Shown: positions 1-5,923, counted from the stretch's first letter. The stretch: DNA of 5,987 nucleotides from JALOLG01 sp035557475 (GCA_035557475.1 DATMDV010000374.1:1-5987), one strand, 5' to 3'. The notes: a model not told the origin generated them from the letters alone. Numbers and translations: made by a program.

Positions 1-1
1 C

Positions 2-112
2 CCGCTCGAGGACCCGACCCAACTCGGCCCCGTCGTCGCCGACCTCGTCGCCAAGGCCCGCAAGAATTCCGGGATGGACGGCCGCCCCGGCACCTGGCCC
101 CAACCCCAGTGA
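2..112 (+). CDS. 3' end of an unidentified gene (partial, 36 residues visible)
   Basis: An open frame enters from the left edge and ends at the TGA at 110-112. Nearly every codon ends in G or C, as in the clear genes of this window, so I take it as the true C-terminus of a gene starting upstream. The visible end contains a probable short helix (VVADLVAKARK) and then a Gly/Pro-rich tail finishing GTWPQPQ. I recognise no family signature, and nothing can be said about function. The stop lies 8 bases before a 49-base inverted repeat and 82 bases before the hydratase gene on the same strand, so the two genes could share a transcript. Frame choice is fairly secure; identity is unknown. Confidence 0.55.
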   Translation, partial: PLEDPTQLGPVVADLVAKARKNSGMDGRPGTWPQPQ

Positions 113-120
113 CAACCCCC

Positions 121-169
121 GAACTGTCTGCTTCAACGGAAGCGACGCGCCAACTGAGGCAGACAGAAC
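121..169. repeat. 49-base inverted repeat, copy A
   Basis: The left arm GAACTGTCTGCTTCA (121-135) and right arm TGAGGCAGACAGAAC (155-169) pair at 12 of 15 positions across a 19-base spacer. The left arm is identical over all 15 bases to that of copy B at 4090-4138, and the arm and spacer lengths are the same, so the two are copies of one element. Copy A sits between the stop of the partial upstream gene and the ribosome binding site of the hydratase gene. An alternative small hairpin, GCTTC/GAAGC (130-134 with 139-143, four-base loop), overlaps the left arm. No T-run follows, so a standard intrinsic terminator is not supported. It could be an operator, an RNA hairpin or a dispersed intergenic repeat. 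Confidence 0.75.
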
Positions 170-183
170 GGAAGGCGAGAGAT

Positions 184-189
184 GAGGAG
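184..189 (+). promoter_or_regulatory. Ribosome binding site of the hydratase gene
   Basis: GAGGAG ends five bases before the ATG at 195, a good Shine-Dalgarno match and spacing. It is the only convincing one in the window and fixes the start of the hydratase gene. The other complete genes lack a clear site. Confidence 0.75.
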
Positions 190-194
190 CGATC

Positions 195-1031
195 ATGCCG
201 TTGAACCCTGATGCGGTCGGGACCGAAGGCGCACCGAGTGAAGCGAGCTGGACCAGCAAGGACGCCCTGCTGTACGCCGTCGGGATCGGCGCCGGCACCG
301 ACGAGTTGCCGTTCACGACCGAGAACACCGCCAACGTGGAACAGGTCGTGTTCCCCACGTTCCCGGTGGTGATCGGGTGGGGGGCCGACAGCCCGATGCG
401 TGCGATCGGCACCTTCAACCCGGCGCTGCTCGTGCACGGCCAGCAGGCCGTCACACTGCACCGCCCGATCCCCGTCGCCGGCACGGTGACGCTGACGTCC
501 AAGATCGTGGCGATGTACGACAAGGTCAAGGCGGCCGTCGTCGTCACCGAGACCAACGCCGTGATGGAAGGCGAGCCGCTCTACACCAACCGGGCATCGG
601 TGTTCATCCGCGGTGAAGGCGGCTGGGGTGGCGACCGCGGGCCGTCGGGACCGCAGAACGAGCCTCCGGATCGGGCGCCCGACCACGAGGTCACGTATCA
701 GACGTCACCCGACCAGGCCCTCGTCTACCGGCTCAGCGGCGACCGCAACCCGCTCCACTCCGATCCGGCGTTCGCCGCGATGGGTGGCTTCGACCGTCCG
801 ATCCTGCACGGGTTGTGCAGCTACGGGTTCACCGGCCGCGCGCTGCTCCACTCGCTGTGCGACAGCGACCCGGCGAAGTTCCACCACATCGAGGCCCGGT
901 TCGCGTCACCGGTTCTACCCGGCGACGCGTTGACCGTGCGGATGTGGACCACCGGCGACGGCGAGTCGGTGTTCACGACGTCCGTGGGCGACCGCCTGGT
1001 GATCGACCAGGGCTTATTGCGGCACGGGTAG
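195..1031 (+). CDS. MaoC-family (R)-specific enoyl-CoA hydratase, double hotdog (hydratase 2)
   Basis: This 278-residue protein is predicted to add water to trans-2-enoyl-CoA (or remove it from (R)-3-hydroxyacyl-CoA) in beta-oxidation-like or lipid-synthesis reactions; it is cytosolic, with no signal peptide or membrane segment. Residues 1-150 form an N-terminal, degenerate hotdog ending in the typical TNRASVFIRGEGGWGGDRGP stretch. Residues about 160-278 form the catalytic MaoC hotdog, with the hydratase-2 signature YRLSGDRNPLHSDP at 178-191. D183 and H188 match in identity and spacing the catalytic Asp/His pair of the hydratase 2 domain of peroxisomal multifunctional enzyme type 2. FDRPILHGLCSYG (199-211) is the usual following helix. 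Length and architecture match actinobacterial two-hotdog dehydratases such as mycobacterial HtdY. The start is set by the GAGGAG site. The gene converges on the EthD gene with a four-base gap. Substrate chain length cannot be told; the family call is very secure. Confidence 0.93.
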   Translation: MPLNPDAVGTEGAPSEASWTSKDALLYAVGIGAGTDELPFTTENTANVEQVVFPTFPVVIGWGADSPMRAIGTFNPALLVHGQQAVTLHRPIPVAGTVTLTSKIVAMYDKVKAAVVVTETNAVMEGEPLYTNRASVFIRGEGGWGGDRGPSGPQNEPPDRAPDHEVTYQTSPDQALVYRLSGDRNPLHSDPAFAAMGGFDRPILHGLCSYGFTGRALLHSLCDSDPAKFHHIEARFASPVLPGDALTVRMWTTGDGESVFTTSVGDRLVIDQGLLRHG

Positions 1032-1035
1032 GGCG

Positions 1036-1326
1036 TCAGACCACCACGTCGCCGATGACCAACGTGGGCTGGATCGTCGTGTAGTTGGCGACGTCGCCCA
1101 TGATCTCGGCGCCGTGCTCCTTCATCGCACCGTTGAAGCCGTCCATGTCGTCGACGAGCGCCCAGCCGATGGCTTCGTAGGGGCCGCTGACGACTTTGTC
1201 GACGCCCCAACCCTTGCAATGGTCGCCGAGCCGCTCGGCGAGCAGCGGCATGTGGGAGGTGGAGTAGTAGTCGAGGTCGAACGAGGCGCCCTCGGTCTTG
1301 GGGTACAGGATCGTCACACGGTTCAT
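1036..1326 (-). CDS. EthD-domain small protein (dimeric alpha/beta-barrel fold)
   Basis: A 96-residue single-domain protein of the EthD family, named for a small protein needed for cytochrome P450-dependent ethyl tert-butyl ether degradation. Most members have no established reaction. The diagnostic features are ILYPKTEGASFDLDYYSTSHMP at 6-27 (reported here by its ends: ILYPK at 6-10 and DYYSTSHMPLL at 19-29, with the conserved His H25), and the C-terminal HGAEIMGDVANYTTIQP at 71-87. Length is normal for the family, which forms ferredoxin-like dimers. The ATG at 1324-1326 has no clear Shine-Dalgarno upstream (GAG only). The gene is divergent from the hydroxy-acid oxidase gene and nearly abuts the hydratase gene tail to tail, so no terminator fits between those two stops. 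Family call secure; function unknown. Confidence 0.9.
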   Translation of the reverse strand: MNRVTILYPKTEGASFDLDYYSTSHMPLLAERLGDHCKGWGVDKVVSGPYEAIGWALVDDMDGFNGAMKEHGAEIMGDVANYTTIQPTLVIGDVVV

Positions 1327-1372
1327 GGCGGGAGTCTCGCGCGGCGAGGGGCCATCGGAAGAGGTCGACGAT

Positions 1373-1378
1373 TAGAGT
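1373..1378 (+). promoter_or_regulatory. Candidate -10 box for the alpha-hydroxy-acid oxidase gene
   Basis: TAGAGT fits the actinobacterial TANNNT -10 pattern. With its last base at -7 it would start transcription near 1385, two bases before GTG 1387 and eight before ATG 1393. That gives a leaderless or near-leaderless mRNA, consistent with the absence of a Shine-Dalgarno. No convincing -35 is seen. Inferred from position only. Confidence 0.35.
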
Positions 1379-1392
1379 CGGCAGGCGTGGGG

Positions 1393-2601
1393 ATGATCGA
1401 GACGTTCCGTTCGGTGGTCCGGTTCAAGCCGATCGAGCTCGACCGGGTGAAGCGTCGTCTCAGCGGCGTCGCGACCGTCGACGACCTCCGCGCGATCGCC
1501 AGGCGGCGACTGCCGCGGGGCGTGTTCGACTACATCGACGGCGGGGCCGAGGACGAGCGCTCGATGGCCCGCAACGTCGGTGCGTTCGGACGGATCGAGT
1601 TCCGCCCGCGTGTGCTGCGCGACGTCAGCCGGGTCGACCCCAGCACCGAGCTGTTCGGCCGGCGCCTGGCGTTCCCGTTGATCCTCGCCCCGACGGGCTT
1701 CACCCGCATCGCCCACTCGCAGGGTGAGCTGGCGGTGGCACGCGCCGCCCAACGCGCCGGTATCCCGTACTCGCTGTCGACGGTCTCGACCCGGTCGATC
1801 GAGGAGATCGCCGCCGTCTCCGACGGCCCCAAGTGGTTCCAGGTCTACACGTGGCGCGACCGGGGTCTCGTTCGCGAGCTCGTCGAGCGCTCGGCCGCCG
1901 CCGGGTACGAGGCGTTGTGGCTGACGGTCGACACGGCCGTGCTCGGGCGTCGCGAGCGCGACGTCCGCCGCGGTTTCACGCTGCCGCCCAAGATCGGGCT
2001 CGAGACGATCTTCGACGGCGCGTTCCATCCCGGCTGGACGCTCGACTTCCTCCGCGCCGAACCGATCACGTTCTCGAACGTCGTCGACAAGGGCGTCGAC
2101 GACGGCAGGACCGCGGTGTCCCTCGCCGGCCAGGTGCAGTCACAGTTCGATCCCTCGCTGTCATGGGACGACGTCGAGTGGCTGCGGTCGATCTGGGACG
2201 GCCCGATCGTGCTGAAGGGGATCCAGACCGTCGCCGACGCCAAGCAGGCCGTCGCCTCAGGCGTCGCGGGGATCGCCCTGTCGAACCACGGTGGCCGCCA
2301 ACTCGACGACGCGCCCACGCCGATCGAGCTCGTCGAGCCGGTCGCCCAGGAGGTCGGCGGCCAGATCGCGATCATCTGCGACGGCGGGATCAGGCGTGGC
2401 GCCGACATCGTGAAGGCGATCGCGCTCGGCGCCGACGCGTGCTCCGCCGGCCGGGCCTACCTCTACGCACTCGGCGCGGCGGGCGAGCGCGGCGTCGACC
2501 ACATGCTCGGCATCATGCACGACGGGGTTGTCAGGACGATGGCGCTCAGCGGCTGCCGCACGATCGACGAGATCGACCGCTCACTCGTCACCTGGCGCTA
2601 G
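1393..2601 (+). CDS. FMN-dependent alpha-hydroxy-acid oxidase / L-lactate dehydrogenase (LldD-like)
   Basis: This 402-residue flavoprotein of the glycolate oxidase / lactate dehydrogenase (LldD) family oxidises an L-2-hydroxy acid to the 2-oxo acid using FMN. The single TIM-barrel domain carries the whole family active site, numbered from ATG 1393: Y47 in FDYIDGGAED, Y152 in WFQVYTW, D180 and R187 in LTVDTAVLGRRERD, K275 in VLKGI, and H299 (base) with R302 in SNHGGRQLDD. These correspond to Y24, Y129, D157, R164, K230, H254 and R257 of spinach glycolate oxidase. The flavin-site segment LAPTGF and the C-terminal phosphate-binding ICDGGIRRG are present. The insert from TLPPKIG to about FSNV resembles LldD rather than plant enzymes. 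An in-frame GTG at 1387 is an alternative start. The frame stays open back to 1114, but that part is antisense to the EthD gene and resembles nothing in this family. Substrate (lactate, glycolate or other) cannot be decided. Confidence 0.92.
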   Translation: MIETFRSVVRFKPIELDRVKRRLSGVATVDDLRAIARRRLPRGVFDYIDGGAEDERSMARNVGAFGRIEFRPRVLRDVSRVDPSTELFGRRLAFPLILAPTGFTRIAHSQGELAVARAAQRAGIPYSLSTVSTRSIEEIAAVSDGPKWFQVYTWRDRGLVRELVERSAAAGYEALWLTVDTAVLGRRERDVRRGFTLPPKIGLETIFDGAFHPGWTLDFLRAEPITFSNVVDKGVDDGRTAVSLAGQVQSQFDPSLSWDDVEWLRSIWDGPIVLKGIQTVADAKQAVASGVAGIALSNHGGRQLDDAPTPIELVEPVAQEVGGQIAIICDGGIRRGADIVKAIALGADACSAGRAYLYALGAAGERGVDHMLGIMHDGVVRTMALSGCRTIDEIDRSLVTWR

Positions 2602-2635
2602 GACGGGATCGACCGCGGACACCTGGAGTCGACCT

Positions 2636-2749
2636 CCGAGTCGGCGACCAAACGTTCGGCGAGCCGACGTGCGGTGAGCCGACTCAATTCAGCCGAGTCG
2701 GCGACCAAACGTTCGGCGACCCGACGTGCGGTGAGCCGACTCAATTCAA
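2636..2749. repeat. 57-bp tandem duplication at convergent gene ends
   Basis: Unit 1 is 2636-2692 and unit 2 is 2693-2749; they differ only at unit position 28 (G2663 versus C2720) and the last base. Each unit holds an inverted repeat, GAGTCGGC then GCCGACTC (2638-2645/2678-2685 and 2695-2702/2735-2742). An inner hairpin, TCGG/CCGA with flanking ACGT pairing, lies inside; the G-to-C difference falls in its four-base loop. Unit 2 overlaps the last codons and stop of the transaminase gene, so the duplication copied the 3' end of that gene. The whole convergent gap between stops at 2601 and 2741 holds only this. I infer a structural or terminator role; the length is a multiple of three but I do not think it is coding. 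Confidence 0.85.
2678..2702. terminator. Candidate bidirectional terminator hairpin at the repeat junction
   Basis: The junction of the two 57-bp units creates a compact perfect hairpin: GCCGACTC (2678-2685), nine-base loop, GAGTCGGC (2695-2702). It lies between two converging genes, where a two-way terminator would be expected, and the stem reads equally from both strands. There is no T-run after it on either strand, so it is at best an atypical intrinsic terminator. Confidence 0.35.
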
Positions 2750-4105
2750 CAGCGCGGCGACGGCGGCCGCGAACACCTCGGTGTGGCGGTCGACGGCCGA
2801 CTCGGTGTGGAACGGCGACAGCAACGCCATGTTGTGGAACGGGGTCAGCAGGATGCCGCGGTTCATCGCCCACAGGTGCATGAACGCGTCGAGCTCCTCG
2901 TCGACGGCGGCGGCCGCTTCGGCGCCGTTGCGCGGCGGCGGGCAGAACCAGTACTCGGCGCGGCAGCCGAGCCGCTGCACGGTCCACGCCAGCCCGGCGT
3001 CGTCGATGACCCCCGCGACGCCGTCAGTCCATCTGGTGGCGAGCGGGACCATGACCGCGTAGTCGTCGTCGAGCAGCGCGTTCGAAAGCGTCGCCCGCGT
3101 CGCGGCGAGCGCGAGTGCGCTGGCGGTCAGCGTCCCGCCGATCCCTGAGACGTCGGCCTCGTGGCCGTTGAGCGGGTCCTGGAGCCTGGCCGCGATGTCG
3201 GCGGTCATGCCGTACGCCGCGGCGGGCACGCCGCCGGCGATCGGCTTGCCGATCACGAAGAAGTCGGGCTCGAGGTCCCACGCCGCGGTGCACCCGCCGG
3301 GTCCGGCGCAGATCGTGTGCGTCTCGTCGATCACGAGCAACGTGCCGTGCCGGCGGGTGAGCTCGCGAACGCCCTCGAGATACCCGGGCTCGGGCAGGAC
3401 GATGCCGATGTTCGTCAACGCCGGTTCCATCAGCACCGCCGCTACGTCGCCGTTGGCGAGGGCGGTGTCGAGCGCGTCGAGGTCGTTGAACGGCACGACA
3501 CGAGTGGTCAGGGCGGGATCGACCTGAGCGCCGAGCGAACCGGGGCGAGCGACCACCTGGCCGGCCGAGTCGAGGATCGCCAGCGTCTCGTCGACCGTGC
3601 CGTGGTAGCACCAGTCCATCACGCAGACCTTCGGCCGTCCGGTGAGATGGCGGGCGAAGCGCAACACGAAGCGGTTGGCGTCGGTCGCCGTCATCGCCAT
3701 CTGCCAGCTCGGGAGGCGGAACCGCCGCGCGAGCTCGTCCGCGACCCACGCCGCGTCGGTGGTCGGCAGCATCGTCGTGATGCCGCGCTCGGCCTGGCGG
3801 GCGATCGCGTCGGCCACCTGGGGAAGTGCGTGCCCGGTCATCGCCCCGGTGTCGCCGAGGCAGAAGTCGACGTACTCGTTGCCGTCGACATCCGTGATGC
3901 GCGCCCCGTTGGCCTCGGCGACGAACAACGGGAACGCACCGGGCCAGCGCGTCATCCAGGGCATCGGCACGCCGGCCAGCAGGTGCTCGCGCGCGTCGGC
4001 CGCGAGCTCCGCCGAACCCGGATGCAGCTCGACGAAGCGATCTTCCTCCACCGCGTGCAGCTCAGCCAGCCGACCCCCGTCAAAATCCGGAACTGTCTGC
4101 TTCAT
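2741..4105 (-). CDS. Class III PLP-dependent transaminase, glutamate-1-semialdehyde-aminotransferase-like
   Basis: A 454-residue fold-type I, class III aminotransferase closest in pattern to glutamate-1-semialdehyde 2,1-aminomutase (HemL). The substrate-entry region HLLAGVPMPWMTRWPG is at 41-56 and DVDGNEYVDFCLGDTGAM at 72-89. CYHGTVDETL (166-175) supplies Y167, which stacks on the cofactor. D260 in VIDETHT pairs with the PLP ring nitrogen, K287 in IGKPIAGGVPAAAYG is the Schiff-base lysine, and T325 in GIGGTLTAS should bind phosphate from the partner subunit. All PLP residues are present, so it should be active. The Asp-loop (VIDETHTICAGPGG) differs from the usual HemL DEVMTGFR, which argues for a separate subfamily and another substrate; haem synthesis should not be assumed. 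ATG 4103-4105 gives the expected N-terminus but has no clear Shine-Dalgarno. It starts 18 bases after proS on the same strand and probably shares its mRNA. The cytosolic enzyme's substrate is unknown. Confidence 0.9.
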   Translation of the reverse strand: MKQTVPDFDGGRLAELHAVEEDRFVELHPGSAELAADAREHLLAGVPMPWMTRWPGAFPLFVAEANGARITDVDGNEYVDFCLGDTGAMTGHALPQVADAIARQAERGITTMLPTTDAAWVADELARRFRLPSWQMAMTATDANRFVLRFARHLTGRPKVCVMDWCYHGTVDETLAILDSAGQVVARPGSLGAQVDPALTTRVVPFNDLDALDTALANGDVAAVLMEPALTNIGIVLPEPGYLEGVRELTRRHGTLLVIDETHTICAGPGGCTAAWDLEPDFFVIGKPIAGGVPAAAYGMTADIAARLQDPLNGHEADVSGIGGTLTASALALAATRATLSNALLDDDYAVMVPLATRWTDGVAGVIDDAGLAWTVQRLGCRAEYWFCPPPRNGAEAAAAVDEELDAFMHLWAMNRGILLTPFHNMALLSPFHTESAVDRHTEVFAAAVAALLN

Positions 4106-4138
4106 ACGGCCCGTGGCTTCGTCTCAAGCAGACAGTTC
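4090..4138. repeat. 49-base inverted repeat, copy B, spanning the proS-transaminase junction
   Basis: The left arm GAACTGTCTGCTTCA (4090-4104) and right arm TCAAGCAGACAGTTC (4124-4138) pair at 14 of 15 positions, including 13 in a row (4090-4102 with 4126-4138), around a 19-base spacer. It has the same arm length, spacer length and left-arm sequence as copy A at 121-169. On the minus strand one arm encodes the final ELSA-stop of ProRS and the other the MKQTV start of the transaminase, so the proS stop, the 18-base gap and the transaminase ATG all fall inside it. In mRNA it could fold with the stop and start codons at the loop edges. No T-run follows. Confidence 0.8.
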
Positions 4139-5911
4139 GGAGAGGTGGGGGACGATTTCGGGGAGGGGGACGTCGGTGCGGGTGTTGGTGCGGCGGTCCT
4201 TGACCTCGATCGTGCTCGTGGCCGGATCGTCGGTGAGACCGCGGCCGACGACGACGATGGTCGGCACGCCGATGAGCTCGGCGTCCTTGAACTTGACTCC
4301 GGGCGACACGCCCTGGCGGTCGTCGAGCAGCACCCGCACACCGGCGGCCTCCAGCTCGGTCGCGATCGTGTCGGCCGCCGGACCCTGGGGGCCGCCGTCC
4401 TTGCCGGCGACGACGATGTGGACGTCGGCCGGCGCGACCTCGCGCGGCCAGCACAGCCCGAGCTCGTCGTGGGTGGCCTCGGCGATCGCCGCCACCGCCC
4501 GCGACACGCCGATGCCGTACGAGCCCATCGTGACCGTGACCTGCTTGCCCGATTCGTCCTGCACCGTGAGCCCGAAGGCCTCGGCGTACAGCCGTCCGAG
4601 TTGGAAGATGTGGCCGATCTCGATGCCGCGGGCGATCTCGAGCGATGATCCGCACGCCGGGCAGAGGTCGCCGTCGACGATCTCGGTGGCGTCGATCACG
4701 CCGTCAGCCGTGAAGTCGCGCCCGTAAATGAGGTCGATCACGTGGTTGCCGGGCGAGTTGGCGCCCGTCACCCACCGCGTGCCGTCGACGATGCGTGGGT
4801 CGACGACGAACCGGATCCCCGACGTGCCGTCGGTGCCGAGCGCGCCCGGCCCGATGTAGCCCTTCACGAGCGATGGGTGGGCGGCGAAGTCGTCCTCGGT
4901 GAACGGCTCGACCTCGGCCGGAGCGACCTGGGCCTCGAGCCGTTTGAGATCGACGTCGCGGTCGCCGGGGACCCCGACCGCGAGTGGTTCGACGGTGCCG
5001 TCGGGGTGCCGCAGCTTGACGACCACGTTCTTCAACGTGTCGCCGGCGTTCCAGTCGCGACGCGAGTCGCCGGCGCGCTGCAGGTCGTCACGGGCGTTGA
5101 GCAGGTCGACGAGCGTTGCGATCGTCGGTGTGTCGGGCGTGTCGGCGACGCGCGCTGGTGGAACACCGTCGTACGGGACCGGCGGCGGCACCGGGACCCG
5201 CACGGCCTCCGTGTTCGCCGCGTAGTCGCAGTTCGTGCACCGCACGAACGTGTCCTCGCCGACATCGAGCGGGGCGAGGAACTCCTCGCTCGCCGAGCCG
5301 CCCATCGCGCCCGACATCGCCGACACGATCACATACGGCAGGCCGAGACGGTCGAACGTCTTGATGTAGGCGGCGCGGTGCAACGCGTACGACTCCTGCA
5401 GCCCGGCGTCGTCGATGTCGAACGAGTACGAGTCCTTCATCACGAACTCGCGGCCGCGCAGCAGGCCGGCGCGTGGCCGGGCCTCGTCGCGGAACTTGGT
5501 CTGGATCTGGTAGATGTGCAGCGGAAGGTCGCGGTACGACGAGTACAGGTCCTTCACCAGGAGCGTGAACAACTCCTCGTGCGTGGGGGCGAGCAGGAAG
5601 TCGTTGCCGCGGCGATCCTTGAGCCGGAACACGTTGTCGCCGTAGTCGGTCCAGCGATGCGAGATCTCGTACGGCTCCCGCGGTAAGAGGGCCGGAAAGT
5701 TGACCTCCTGGAACCCGGCGGCGTTCATCTCCTCGCGAACAATGTTCTCGACGTTGCGGTACACGATCCACCCGAGCGGCAGCCACGTGAACCCACCCGG
5801 CGCGGCGCGGCGGATGTAGCCGGCCCGCACCAGCAGCCGGTGCGAGGGGACCTCGGCGTCGGACGGATCGTCGCGAAGGGTCCGCAGGAACAGGGTCGAC
5901 ATCCGCAGCAC
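4124..5911 (-). CDS. proS: Prolyl-tRNA synthetase, bacterial type with editing domain
   Basis: This 595-residue class II aminoacyl-tRNA synthetase charges tRNA-Pro with proline. Numbered from GTG 5911: motif 1 region LPLGWIVYRNVENIVREEMN (44-63), LLAPTHEEL (106-114), motif 2 FRDEARPRAGLLRGREFVMKD (140-160, F140 R141 D142 E143), then the inserted editing (INS) domain at about 225-410, which hydrolyses mischarged alanine. The domain keeps the conserved Lys K294 (TLKNVVVKL), the GPGALG loop (355-360) and H390 (GANSPGNH). GIEIGHIFQLG (429-439) follows, then motif 3 GSYGIGVSR (463-471) and the anticodon-binding domain from about 495. Two CXXC pairs (C225/C228 and C417/C420) flank the insert. Length is normal (about 570-600). 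Starts: GTG 5911 or ATG 5902; the frame is open to the window edge, but upstream residues are not ProRS-like. GTG fits a leaderless transcript; neither has a clear Shine-Dalgarno. The transaminase follows 18 bases downstream. Confidence 0.97.
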   Translation of the reverse strand: MLRMSTLFLRTLRDDPSDAEVPSHRLLVRAGYIRRAAPGGFTWLPLGWIVYRNVENIVREEMNAAGFQEVNFPALLPREPYEISHRWTDYGDNVFRLKDRRGNDFLLAPTHEELFTLLVKDLYSSYRDLPLHIYQIQTKFRDEARPRAGLLRGREFVMKDSYSFDIDDAGLQESYALHRAAYIKTFDRLGLPYVIVSAMSGAMGGSASEEFLAPLDVGEDTFVRCTNCDYAANTEAVRVPVPPPVPYDGVPPARVADTPDTPTIATLVDLLNARDDLQRAGDSRRDWNAGDTLKNVVVKLRHPDGTVEPLAVGVPGDRDVDLKRLEAQVAPAEVEPFTEDDFAAHPSLVKGYIGPGALGTDGTSGIRFVVDPRIVDGTRWVTGANSPGNHVIDLIYGRDFTADGVIDATEIVDGDLCPACGSSLEIARGIEIGHIFQLGRLYAEAFGLTVQDESGKQVTVTMGSYGIGVSRAVAAIAEATHDELGLCWPREVAPADVHIVVAGKDGGPQGPAADTIATELEAAGVRVLLDDRQGVSPGVKFKDAELIGVPTIVVVGRGLTDDPATSTIEVKDRRTNTRTDVPLPEIVPHLSELSA

Positions 5912-5917
5912 CCGGGC

Positions 5918-5923
5918 AAGATA
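5918..5923 (-). promoter_or_regulatory. Candidate -10 box for a leaderless proS transcript
   Basis: On the minus strand TATCTT (TANNNT) ends exactly six bases before GTG 5911, so with the last base at -7 the first transcribed base would be the G of the start codon. This is the standard geometry of actinobacterial leaderless promoters and matches the absence of a Shine-Dalgarno. No good -35 hexamer is seen at the usual distance. A weaker TATATC lies at 5936-5941 on the same strand. Inferred from pattern and spacing. Confidence 0.5.

Noticed and set aside
121..169. Canonical Rho-independent terminator
   Set aside because: The stem has three mismatches and there is no T-run on either strand. 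Kept as a repeat of unknown role.
1114..1386. Upstream extension of the hydroxy-acid oxidase frame
   Set aside because: It is antisense to the EthD gene, and family similarity begins only around MIETFRSVVRFKPIEL. The start is placed at 1393 or 1387.
2636..2749. CRISPR-like array
   Set aside because: There are only two contiguous units with no distinct spacers, and no cas genes are present.
2598..2987. Minus-strand frame giving a repeated AELSRLTARRLAERLVADS peptide
   Set aside because: It overlaps the transaminase in another frame. The repeated peptide is explained by the DNA duplication, and there is no supporting start signal.
1833..3062. 409-codon plus-strand frame running through the oxidase, the 57-bp repeat and into the transaminase
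   Set aside because: It is out of frame with the oxidase and antisense to the transaminase. The 19-residue repeat it shows simply reflects a 57-base unit being divisible by three.
3161..4648. 495-codon plus-strand open frame across the transaminase and the end of proS
   Set aside because: It is antisense to two clear enzymes, crosses their junction, and its translation is Arg/Gly/Val-rich low-information sequence typical of GC-rich shadow frames.
4742..5686. 314-codon plus-strand frame opposite proS
   Set aside because: It is fully antisense to a certain ProRS gene, and its biased composition is explained by the complementary codons.
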